A stretch of 23,139 bases of DNA from contig CALEYL010000063.1 in the NCBI GenBank assembly GCA_937926205.1, forward strand, positions 1 to 23,139. Reading direction: 5' to 3'. Shown in pieces: positions 7,123-13,770 of this stretch (its first letter is position 1; each line of letters begins with the position of its first letter). Under the pieces are notes generated by a model. That model ran no database searches and was not told the DNA's origin. It saw only the letters and a program-made list of their open reading frames with translations. A program made the translations under genes and the position numbers. The DNA comes from an uncultured Saprospiraceae bacterium. GTDB lineage: Bacteria > Bacteroidota > Bacteroidia > Chitinophagales > Saprospiraceae.

Positions 7123-8079
7123 CTAATGCTCCTTGAATTTACGGAAAGCCTCCGTCAGGCGGGGCACCACTTCAAACAAGTCGCCCTCTACTCCATAATC
7201 GGCAGCTTTAAAGAAAGGCGCATCCTTGTCTTTGTTGATGACCACGATCGTTTTGGAGCTGTTGACCCCGGCCAAATGCTGGATGGCTCCGGAAATACCA
7301 ATGGCAATGTACAGGTTCGGGCGAATGGCAATCCCGGTTTGTCCCACGTGTTCGTGGTGAGGACGCCAGTCGGCATCGGCCACCGGACGGGAGCAGGCTG
7401 TTGTTGCACCGATGACGGAGGCCAGTTCTTCCACAATACCCCAGTTTTCAGGACCTTTCATGCCCCGACCTGCCGAAACGACAAGTTCAGCTTCGGGCAG
7501 TGGCACAGTCCCTTCAGCACGTTCAACCGATTTTACTTTCACCCGGCCGGCGGGTATGCTAAGCGACAAAGTTTCTACCGGCGCATCCTGGCCAGTCGCT
7601 TCAGGCTTCAGCGCATTGCCCATCAGTGACAGCACTTTGACGTCTGATTTTAATTCGTATTCCGCAATGGCTTTGCCGGAAAATACGGGGCGCTTGACGC
7701 GAAAACCGCCATCCACCGAAGGCAGGGCGTTTACGCCGGCCACAGAAGCGGCATTCAGGCGCGCAGCAAGGCGTCCGAGCAATGATTTTCCGGTGGAGGT
7801 ATGGGGCAGTACCAGCACTTTAGCGCCCGTTTGTTCCACGGCAGCTCCAATGACGGCTGCATAGACCTGGCTGTCGAAATTCTCCAGCGCAGCATCATTG
7901 ATGTGGTAAACCTTTGACGCACCGTATTTTCCCAGTTCAGCGGCGTTCGTTGCATTCCCTAATACCAGGGCCGCACAGGAACTGCCCATAGCCTGAGCTG
8001 TTTTATATCCATATGTCACTGCTTCAAAAGCAGCTTTTTTGAATTGTCCTTTCTGATGTTCTGCAAATATGAGTACCAT
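7123..8079 (-). CDS. etfA: Electron transfer flavoprotein alpha subunit
   Basis: 318 aa, typical length. With EtfB it forms the FAD-carrying heterodimer that takes electrons from acyl-CoA dehydrogenases and passes them to the quinone pool or to other partners. The N-terminal domain is at residues 1-185. The C-terminal FAD-binding domain has SAGRGMK at 202-208, SRP at 230-232, GQTG at 246-249, GISGAIQH at 261-268 and NKDKDAP at 282-288, all expected. It is downstream of etfB with a 78-bp gap. Its last 61 bases are present a second time beyond the HNH module at 6291-6354. No strong terminator was seen after its stop; AGCATA / TATGCT at ~7090-7112 could form a weak hairpin. Confidence 0.97.
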   Translation of the reverse strand: MVLIFAEHQKGQFKKAAFEAVTYGYKTAQAMGSSCAALVLGNATNAAELGKYGASKVYHINDAALENFDSQVYAAVIGAAVEQTGAKVLVLPHTSTGKSLLGRLAARLNAASVAGVNALPSVDGGFRVKRPVFSGKAIAEYELKSDVKVLSLMGNALKPEATGQDAPVETLSLSIPAGRVKVKSVERAEGTVPLPEAELVVSAGRGMKGPENWGIVEELASVIGATTACSRPVADADWRPHHEHVGQTGIAIRPNLYIAIGISGAIQHLAGVNSSKTIVVINKDKDAPFFKAADYGVEGDLFEVVPRLTEAFRKFKEH

Positions 8080-8089
8080 GTGGTTTGTT

Positions 8090-8157
8090 GATTTGTTGAT
8101 TTGTTAATTTGAAGATTTGAGGGAAGTGTCGAATATTCAAATCTTCGAATACTCAAT
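8090..8157. repeat. Low-complexity spacer with inverted repeat
   Basis: The etfB-etfA gap contains repeats of TTTGTTGA/TTTGTTAA followed by a perfect 10-bp inverted repeat, GAAGATTTGA (8111-8120) and TCAAATCTTC (8137-8146). It could form a hairpin in the etfBA mRNA. There is no clean T tract, so I do not call it a terminator. Confidence 0.6.
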
Positions 8158-8898
8158 TTAGATCACTTTCGCTTCTTCGTGCAGCAGGCGCACCAATTCA
8201 TCCATATCATTCGGATCCACCATTTTGACGGCCGATTTTTCTTTCGGCAGCTCGTAAGCCACGGTGACCGCGAGGTCGTCGAACGGCGCCGGAGGCAATA
8301 CAGTGATGGGTTTCGACTTGGATGTCATGATGCCGCGCATGTTGGGAATGCGTTGTTCAGCCAGGCCTTTGGCTGCGCTGACCACAAAGGGCGTGGCCAC
8401 TTCCACCACTTCTACCCCACCCTCAATGTCGCGGGAGATCGTCGCGGTATTGCCGTCGAGTTCCAACTTGCTGGCGTAGGAAACAAAAGGCAGGTCGAGC
8501 AATTCTGCCACCATTCCGCCAACTTCCGAGCCATTGTAATCAATCGTTTCCTTGCCCAGGAAGATGATGTCGTAGCCGCCTGTTTTTGCGTGTTCCGCAA
8601 TTTGTTTGGCCACATTCAGCGCACTCTGCGGCGCTATGTCCACGCGTACGGCATCGTTGGCGCCAATGGCCAGTCCTTTTCTGATGATGGCGTCGTTATC
8701 GGCCAGACCTACATTGATAACCGTAACTGTACCGCCTGATTTTTCGGTAATTTCCAAAGCGCGCACGAGTGCATACCACTCGTCGTAAGGGTTCATGATG
8801 TATTGTACGCCATTGGTATCGAGGGCACGCTTATCGCCGCTAAGGGTGATTTTGGTCGTTGTGTCCGGCGTTTTGCTGATACAAACCAATAATTTCAT
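8158..8898 (-). CDS. etfB: Electron transfer flavoprotein beta subunit
   Basis: 246 aa, normal for the family. The start MKLLVCISKTPDTTTKI is typical. It binds AMP and packs against EtfA. Family signatures include YDEWYALVRALEI at ~residues 38-50, DAVRVD, and GKETIDYNGSEVGGMVAELL at ~115-134. The C-terminal tail that reaches over EtfA is present. First gene of the etfB-etfA pair, with a probable promoter ~55 bp upstream. Expected role in fatty-acid and branched-chain amino-acid oxidation. Confidence 0.97.
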   Translation of the reverse strand: MKLLVCISKTPDTTTKITLSGDKRALDTNGVQYIMNPYDEWYALVRALEITEKSGGTVTVINVGLADNDAIIRKGLAIGANDAVRVDIAPQSALNVAKQIAEHAKTGGYDIIFLGKETIDYNGSEVGGMVAELLDLPFVSYASKLELDGNTATISRDIEGGVEVVEVATPFVVSAAKGLAEQRIPNMRGIMTSKSKPITVLPPAPFDDLAVTVAYELPKEKSAVKMVDPNDMDELVRLLHEEAKVI

Positions 8899-8954
8899 TG
8901 AAGACAGTTTTATGTTAGGTAGTTGATCGTTGGTAAAGATGCTCTAATGCAACG

Positions 8955-8962
8955 CAAAGATA
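8955..8962 (-). promoter_or_regulatory. Probable etfB -7 box (TATCTTTG)
   Basis: TATCTTTG on the minus strand, identical to the rpsO -7 box, lies 56 bp before the etfB ATG. The -33 region is T-rich (CTTTTTC) but lacks a clear TTG. Confidence 0.55.
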
Positions 8963-9043
8963 GGACAAGTGTTCGCATCCGAAAAAGATTTAGCGAAAAT
9001 TCGCTGTAATGTTTTTGTCATGAATTCAAATTGGGTAAAGCCC

Positions 9044-9077
9044 AAAAAATAAAAGGCACGAGGCAGAGCCTCGCGCC
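9044..9077 (-). terminator. Terminator after the glycosyltransferase
   Basis: On the minus strand, GGCGCGAGG / CCTCGTGCC with a 5-nt loop (9055-9077) is followed directly by TTTTATTTTTT. This is a strong intrinsic terminator for the 13454-9156 gene group. Confidence 0.85.
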
Positions 9078-9106
9078 AGCAGGGGCATGAGGAGGAACCT
9101 CACGCA
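9055..9106. repeat. Two tandem copies of a 23-bp palindrome
   Basis: 9055-9077 and 9084-9106 are variants of one unit, GGCAyGAGGmrGArCCTCrCG. The stem differs by a compensating change: CGAGG/CCTCG in one, TGAGG/CCTCA in the other. The first copy doubles as the stem of the terminator. This looks like a REP-type palindromic unit. Confidence 0.7.
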
Positions 9107-9155
9107 GGCAAGAAGTTAGAAATTTGGATGTCCGTCACCAGTCTGGTGATGAATG

Positions 9156-11495
9156 CTATCCTGTTTGCTGCTCCATTATAAGCCGTGCCATCAGATAGCT
9201 CAGTGTAGATTCAGCGCCCTGATTGAGGTTTACCTGCGTTTCTTCCAGTCCGTCGTAACAGCCACCTGTGCAGGGGTTGTAGATGATTTGGTGGAGGTGG
9301 TTGTTTCCGAGAAACCAGCTAAAAGCCGTGGCCGTTTTTTGCAGATAACCTGCCTCTTTAAAAACTTTGTAAAATAGGTTGAGCGCCAAAATGGTGTAGG
9401 CGACGTCAATGGGCTGTTCCCCATAAGGCGCTGCTTCCTGGCCTTTTTGTAGCCAGCTTCTGTTGGAAATCACTTTGATGCCATTCTCATTGAAGGTTTG
9501 CGACAACAGAAAATCAAAAGAAGCTTTCGCAACTTCTTTGTATTCCAGGTCTCCGGTCTCCAACCAGGCGTACAACATGGCTTCAGGCAAGATGCTGTTG
9601 CCGTAAGTCAGGTAACTTTCATACCATTGCCAGTTCCCTTCTGATTCATGGCGATACATTTTCAGTAAACGATTGGCCAGCATTTTGATGAACTGGGTGT
9701 TTTCAGGTGTCTTCTTGTCCTGGTTGTAAAAATAGATTCCTTTAAGGGCAAAAGCCATGGCGCGGGTGGAATGCATCATTTTGGTACGTGGCAATGCTTT
9801 TTCCAACACATTTTCAGCCGTTTCAAGGAGTGCAGCCGGCAATATGGCGCGTTTAGAAAGCAAAAAACCCAATGACCAGATGGCCCGGCCGTTTGAATCT
9901 GCCAGGTTGGTGGCATAGTTTTGTGGTGTGAATTGCTTTTCGGTGTCCACATAGTTCAAAAAATAGCCCTCCGCCTGCATGCAATAGCTTATAAAATCTA
10001 AGTTTATCCGCAAGTATGGCAGATCGGTTTCATCACCGGTCAATTCGAAATGCATGCACCTTGCAATCAAGGCACGCGCATTATCATCCAGCGTATAGCC
10101 GGTCTCGGGATCGGGTTGGTTGATTTTTGAAAACTGGATCATCCCAAAGTCCGTAGTCATTTTATTCAAATGCTCCAGATTGATTTCCGGCATGTGGTAT
10201 TGCAAGACAATTTTGTCAGCTTCACCGGCAGATTTACCACGGGTAGATTTGCCTGCTATTTTGCGAAGCAACCTGGCATGCGCGATGGCTGAATTCTCCC
10301 AGGCAGTTGGTACGATCCGTTGCAGGGTGCTTTCGCTAAATGCGGTCCGCAGCGCTTCGTCGCTCATCAGTCGGTTCACGCCCGCTGCCAGTTGCCTGGA
10401 ATTTTGAAAATCGATGATGATGCCGGTGTCCTCTCCCAGTACTTCCCGTGCATGCGGAATGGGGGTGGAAATGATCGGGCAACCACAACTCATCGCGTAG
10501 GAAAAAGTACCGCTCACTGCCTGATAGGGATCATTGGAAGTAAACAGATAAATATCCGTTAGTTGCAAATACTCCAATAAATCGTCCAAAGGCAAATAGC
10601 GGTTGATAAATTTCACATGATCCTGAAGGTTTAGGGCATCTACCTGTGCTTGCAGCAGGTTTCGATATGCTTCGCCTTCAGATTCAATAATGCCCGGGTG
10701 GGTTTTTCCAATGACCAAAAATAGAACATCGGGGTTTATTTGTATGATTTCCGGCAAAGCGCTTAAAGTCGTTCCTATATCTTTTCCCGGGCCAAGCAGT
10801 CCAAAAGTGGTAAGCACTTTTTTACCCGAAAATCTATATTTTTCTTTCAGTTCACTTTTGTTTAAATGCGGCACTAAGTGGGTTCCGTGCGCAATGACCT
10901 CTATTTTTTCCATCGACACGCCATAGTCTTCCTGCAACAACAGGGCCGCACTTTGGGTCATTACAATGATGCTGGTACAGGCGGCTACGATGTTCCGAAC
11001 TTTTTGGCCCAGCAATTCGTCCGGCAATGGCAGTACCGTGTGAAAAACCAGTATAATGGGCTTGTTGAGCGCGTATAGGAATTGCAGGAATGCTTCCTCT
11101 CCGGACTGTTGATAGAATCCAAATTCGTGCTGAATCAGGACAAGCTCAATGTGTTTATCTTGATTAATGAAAAGAGCCAATTCCGAAAAACTGTCGGGGT
11201 CATTGGTATTGAGCGTTCTTTTCACTTCGGCAGGGTAGTCGTAGTGCAAATTTCCCGACTCAAGGGCACAAACTTTCAGAGAAAAAGAATCGCTGAATTT
11301 CTGGTTGAGCGCCCTGAGTAAATCCTGGGAATAAGTGGCAATACCGCATTCCCTTGGAGGGTAGGAAGTAAGCAATAAAATTTCCGGCACCTGGTCGGCA
11401 GCAGGAAATTGTCTGCGAATATTAGATGAGATGACTTTGGGATGCGTTGTATGGGCCGCCGCTTCCCCTATGGTGAAGATGATTTCTTTATTCAT
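9156..11495 (-). CDS. GT4-like glycosyltransferase with C-terminal helical domain
   Basis: 779 aa, a two-part protein. Residues ~37-415 form a GT-B fold glycosyltransferase of the GT4 type: LLLTSYPPRECGIATYSQDL at 40-59, FGLLGPGKDIGTTLSALPEI at 231-250, and SGTFSYAMSCGCPIISTP at 328-345. The two glutamates of the classical E-x7-E motif appear to be Gln325 and Tyr333 here, so catalysis may be atypical or the register differs. Residues ~430-779 are a separate helical domain rich in aromatic residues that resembles (alpha/alpha)6 toroids of glycan-active enzymes (TLDDNARALIARC, NYATNLADSNGRAIWSLGFL); I cannot assign it. No signal peptide, so cytoplasmic. It overlaps the GH130 gene by 8 bp, so the two enzymes should be made together. 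The donor sugar and acceptor are not known. Confidence 0.85.
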   Translation of the reverse strand: MNKEIIFTIGEAAAHTTHPKVISSNIRRQFPAADQVPEILLLTSYPPRECGIATYSQDLLRALNQKFSDSFSLKVCALESGNLHYDYPAEVKRTLNTNDPDSFSELALFINQDKHIELVLIQHEFGFYQQSGEEAFLQFLYALNKPIILVFHTVLPLPDELLGQKVRNIVAACTSIIVMTQSAALLLQEDYGVSMEKIEVIAHGTHLVPHLNKSELKEKYRFSGKKVLTTFGLLGPGKDIGTTLSALPEIIQINPDVLFLVIGKTHPGIIESEGEAYRNLLQAQVDALNLQDHVKFINRYLPLDDLLEYLQLTDIYLFTSNDPYQAVSGTFSYAMSCGCPIISTPIPHAREVLGEDTGIIIDFQNSRQLAAGVNRLMSDEALRTAFSESTLQRIVPTAWENSAIAHARLLRKIAGKSTRGKSAGEADKIVLQYHMPEINLEHLNKMTTDFGMIQFSKINQPDPETGYTLDDNARALIARCMHFELTGDETDLPYLRINLDFISYCMQAEGYFLNYVDTEKQFTPQNYATNLADSNGRAIWSLGFLLSKRAILPAALLETAENVLEKALPRTKMMHSTRAMAFALKGIYFYNQDKKTPENTQFIKMLANRLLKMYRHESEGNWQWYESYLTYGNSILPEAMLYAWLETGDLEYKEVAKASFDFLLSQTFNENGIKVISNRSWLQKGQEAAPYGEQPIDVAYTILALNLFYKVFKEAGYLQKTATAFSWFLGNNHLHQIIYNPCTGGCYDGLEETQVNLNQGAESTLSYLMARLIMEQQTG

Positions 11496-12528
11496 TCTTT
11501 TTTACCTTAAGCAACAGCTCCGTCAACAGCTCCGTCAAGCTAACGGAGGCGCATGCAATTCGTTCATCGGCAGCGCCGTAATAGATGTACAAAGTATCGC
11601 CAAACAAAGCTGTTCCTGATGGGAAACACACGTTGTTGACTTCCCCGCGTAGCTCATAGTCGTGTTCGGGGGCAAACAACGCATATGGGAGTCTCGTGAT
11701 TTCTTTAGCGGGATTTTCCAGATCCAGCAAAGCCGCACAGGCTACATATCTGTATCCACTCGCCGTATCATGGACGCCGTGGTAAATAACCAACCATCCG
11801 TGAGGGGTTTCTATGGGCGGGCATCCTGCACCGATGTAGCTGACCTCATGTGGGTGTTTAGATTCCAGCACAATGTTTTCGTGCAGATGCATGAGGTAAT
11901 CTTCCCAAAACGTCACCGTCAATTCTGATAACTCATTCACACAGGCAATCTGGATGTCGGGCTTTATCCGGTGAAAAAAGTACAGTTTGCCTCCAATCCG
12001 CCGGGGAAAAAAGACGACATTTTTATCCCATACCAAAGCTTTGCTGTCGGTATGACTGTGAAGTTTCGAATACCCGTTAAATCGCAGGTATTTTTCATTC
12101 ATTAAGCCGTGACTTTCCGCCAGGTGCCTGAAATCATCGTACGTAATTTGCGGGGTAAGGATGCCTTTTTTCTCGAAATTTGGTAAAGTTTTTGACATGG
12201 CGTAAGCTCCGAGCGCATTCACGCCATTGTAGCCGGTATAGGTCAGGTAGTAATCATCGCCAATTTTTGAGATGCGTGGATCTTCTACCCCCTGCGACTC
12301 AAAAGCTGCCTGAGGATAAAGTACGGGCGTATCAAATCGTTCCACAACGGTAAGCGGCCCTTCCAATCGGCAATATCCGATCGTGGAATAATTGCCTTTC
12401 CGGACAGCACGATAAAAAAGGTGTACCACATCGGCTTCCTTAAAGGTAGCCGGATTCAGTACACCTTCATTTTCAAACCCCAAATCGGTTTTTTCGAGGA
12501 TGACCCCGTGTTTGATCACTTGAATCAT
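11488..12528 (-). CDS. Glycoside hydrolase/phosphorylase family 130
   Basis: 346 aa, five-bladed beta-propeller family GH130. Members act on beta-mannosides, either as phosphorylases or as hydrolases. Visible: NEGVLNPATF at 20-29, GVEDPRI at 80-86 with the expected catalytic Asp83, FFPRRIGGKLYFFHR at 173-187, GAGCPPIETPHGWLVIYHGV at 233-252, and YYGAAD at 316-321. No signal peptide, so a cytoplasmic enzyme, which favours an intracellular or biosynthetic role over polysaccharide digestion outside the cell. The ATG overlaps the stop of the Lys-rich peptide (ATGA), and its end overlaps the glycosyltransferase start. I cannot tell from the sequence whether it is a phosphorylase or a hydrolase. 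Confidence 0.92.
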   Translation of the reverse strand: MIQVIKHGVILEKTDLGFENEGVLNPATFKEADVVHLFYRAVRKGNYSTIGYCRLEGPLTVVERFDTPVLYPQAAFESQGVEDPRISKIGDDYYLTYTGYNGVNALGAYAMSKTLPNFEKKGILTPQITYDDFRHLAESHGLMNEKYLRFNGYSKLHSHTDSKALVWDKNVVFFPRRIGGKLYFFHRIKPDIQIACVNELSELTVTFWEDYLMHLHENIVLESKHPHEVSYIGAGCPPIETPHGWLVIYHGVHDTASGYRYVACAALLDLENPAKEITRLPYALFAPEHDYELRGEVNNVCFPSGTALFGDTLYIYYGAADERIACASVSLTELLTELLLKVKKNE

Positions 12529-12707
12529 GAATTCTTCCCGGTGTTTTTACCTGGTTTCTCATCCGATTTCGGAATGAAAGGATCGAGGGTCGCTTGTTTG
12601 CCTGAACCGCTTTTAGATTCAGCTTTATAGGCTGATTCTTTGCCTTTGCCCGCAGATTTATCTGCAGGGGACTTTTTGTGGTTTTTACTTCCTTTATCTT
12701 TACTCAT
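12525..12707 (-). CDS. Lys/Ser-rich low-complexity small protein
   Basis: 60 aa, composed mainly of Lys, Ser, Gly, Glu and Pro with no hydrophobic core, so probably disordered. No known domain. It is kept as a gene because it starts with ATG, lies in line between the lipoprotein (49 bp upstream) and the GH130 gene, and its stop overlaps the GH130 start by ATGA. Its composition resembles small stress-associated hydrophilic proteins, but that is only a resemblance. Confidence 0.6.
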   Translation of the reverse strand: MSKDKGSKNHKKSPADKSAGKGKESAYKAESKSGSGKQATLDPFIPKSDEKPGKNTGKNS

Positions 12708-12756
12708 GGCGAATGATTTTTAATTTAAAAATTTAGCGCTTACTTTTCATTAGCAC

Positions 12757-13203
12757 TTACTTTTCATTGTCAACCGTCAGGTCTTTAAAAGCCTGTCCGA
12801 GCTCATCCATGTCGTGGTTGAATTCGCGTTTAAATGTTTCCCAATCGCTTTCGCTGTTGTTACGCGTTTCAATCCTTATCTTCAAATCCTTGTTCTTTTG
12901 TTCGATATTTTCAATTTTTTGCGCGTAAATTCCATCAAGCATTTTTCCCGGCTTCTTCATTTTCATGTTTAATTCCACAATACGGGCATCATTATCCTTG
13001 ATTTTCATTTCTGCGTCGCTCTTGAAGGCAATCCATTCCGCTTCGTCTGCGGCTTCCTGCTTGGCCTCTTCGGCAGCCATTTGAGCTGCTTCGGCATCCG
13101 CCTGAGCATCCTCTGATTTTTGAGCCGCCGACTGGCAGCTGTTTAGGGATATTCCAGCCAGAAGTGTTGTCGCTACGGCTAAAACAAATACTGCATTTTT
13201 CAT
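12757..13203 (-). CDS. Coiled-coil lipoprotein
   Basis: 148 aa. A signal peptide ending in a lipobox (ISLNSC, Cys23) predicts a lipid anchor. Residues ~27-60 are an Ala/Glu/Gln heptad-like stretch (AQADAEAAQMAAEEAKQEAA) and the rest is also charged and helical, so a long coiled coil in the periplasm is likely. Family not recognised. It follows the CsbD-like gene with 65 bp between them that hold a terminator-like hairpin. Expression may therefore be a fraction of csbD-like transcription. Confidence 0.8.
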   Translation of the reverse strand: MKNAVFVLAVATTLLAGISLNSCQSAAQKSEDAQADAEAAQMAAEEAKQEAADEAEWIAFKSDAEMKIKDNDARIVELNMKMKKPGKMLDGIYAQKIENIEQKNKDLKIRIETRNNSESDWETFKREFNHDMDELGQAFKDLTVDNEK

Positions 13204-13223
13204 TTATGTCGTTATTTTGATTT

Positions 13224-13259
13224 TAAAAAAAGACCTGGTGGTGTCATTTACACCTCAGG
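13224..13259 (-). terminator. Terminator-like hairpin after the CsbD-like gene
   Basis: On the minus strand CCTGAGGTGT / ACACCACCAGG pairs with one small bulge and is followed by TCTTTTTTTAAAA. It lies between the CsbD-like gene and the lipoprotein gene and probably lowers downstream transcription. I see no separate promoter in the remaining ~20 bp. Confidence 0.7.
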
Positions 13260-13268
13260 GCAACAGGC

Positions 13269-13454
13269 TTAAAGTGCTGCAATAATCTTGTACAATTCTT
13301 CTTTCGTTTTGCCAAGTTTAACCTGCAGTTTGCCAAACATTTCGTCTTTTTTACCTTCTTCAAACAGCAGGTCATTATCGGTCAGGACAGCAAACATTTG
13401 CTTGAGTTTGCCTTTTTGCTCACCCCATGTCCCTTTTACTTCTTTAGCAGTCAT
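13269..13454 (-). CDS. CsbD-like stress protein
   Basis: 61 aa from the ATG at 13454 (MTAKEVKGTWGEQKGKLKQM). The frame continues upstream to a TTG at 13496, but that codon is part of the promoter -7 box, so it is not the start. The N-terminal KGTWGEQKGKLKQMFAVLTD pattern and the small size fit the CsbD family, abundant hydrophilic proteins induced by general stress in many bacteria; their biochemical role is unknown. It is the first gene behind an operator-promoter that is shared with three other units here. Confidence 0.85.
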   Translation of the reverse strand: MTAKEVKGTWGEQKGKLKQMFAVLTDNDLLFEEGKKDEMFGKLQVKLGKTKEELYKIIAAL

Positions 13455-13473
13455 TATTTTTAATTTATTAATG

Positions 13474-13489
13474 GTGAAAACATTTTCAC
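13474..13489. promoter_or_regulatory. Palindrome in the CsbD-like 5' leader
   Basis: GTGAAAACATTTTCAC is a 7-bp perfect inverted repeat with a 2-nt centre, just downstream of the -7 box. A near-identical palindrome lies in the same place in the DUF3494 leader (16907-16922). It could be an mRNA hairpin or a DNA site for a dimeric protein. Confidence 0.55.
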
Positions 13490-13493
13490 AAGG

Positions 13494-13554
13494 CAAAGTT
13501 GTGCACTTTAAGGCTACAAAGTGTTACACAATTCCAGCTTAGGCTTACATGATT
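13494..13554 (-). promoter_or_regulatory. AraC-type operator and promoter of the CsbD-like gene
   Basis: On the plus strand, half-sites TTACACAATT (13524-13533) and TTACATGATT (13545-13554) are direct repeats 21 bp apart. The -7 box on the minus strand is CAACTTTG (13494-13501), with its TTTG 26 bp from the nearer half-site. CTTTG lies close to the -33 position. The same spacing recurs at three other promoters in the window. Confidence 0.8.
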
Positions 13555-13561
13555 TGCCTGT

Positions 13562-13681
13562 TCAATTACACTGCCCGAGTAAAACCCAGATAATGATAAA
13601 CACGACCACTGTGCTGACACAACCGCCGCCTAATTTTGCCGCTCCGTAGCCCGAAAGCAGGCCTCTGAATAAATTATTCAT
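13562..13681 (-). CDS. 39-aa Gly-rich single-span membrane peptide
   Basis: Reads MNNLFRGLLSGYGAAKLGGG followed by CVSTVVVFIIIWVLLGQCN and a stop. An amphipathic N-terminal part is followed by one membrane span. The start is ATG at 13681. From memory, short proteins of this form (MNNxxxGLLxGYGAxKLGGGC then a span) recur in Bacteroidota. It lies between the OmpA terminator and the CsbD-like operator, ending 7 bp before the distal half-site. I saw no promoter of its own; read-through from the OmpA unit is possible. Confidence 0.6.
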   Translation of the reverse strand: MNNLFRGLLSGYGAAKLGGGCVSTVVVFIIIWVLLGQCN

Positions 13682-13699
13682 GGCTATTTGTTTTTTTTG

Positions 13700-13739
13700 A
13701 AAATAAGAAGACCGCCTGGGTCCCTTCCCTCAGGCGGTC
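13700..13739 (-). terminator. Terminator after the OmpA-family gene
   Basis: A perfect 9-bp stem (GACCGCCTG / CAGGCGGTC) with a 12-nt loop at 13710-13739. On the minus strand it is followed by TTCTTATTTTC. It lies ~30 bp after the OmpA-family stop. Confidence 0.85.
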
Positions 13740-13770
13740 TCTTTGAATTAACAATGTAAAACCCCTTTCA

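Noticed and set aside
6895..7629. 244-aa plus-strand ORF across the HNH module border and etfA
   Set aside because: It runs antisense to the 79-aa gene and etfA, both of which are supported by motifs or coupling. Its translation shows antisense composition.
13455..13496. Longer start of the CsbD-like gene at a TTG (reading PCENVFTIN)
   Set aside because: The TTG is part of the -7 box, as in the DUF3494 case. The similar extensions of the two reflect a shared leader, not shared protein sequence.
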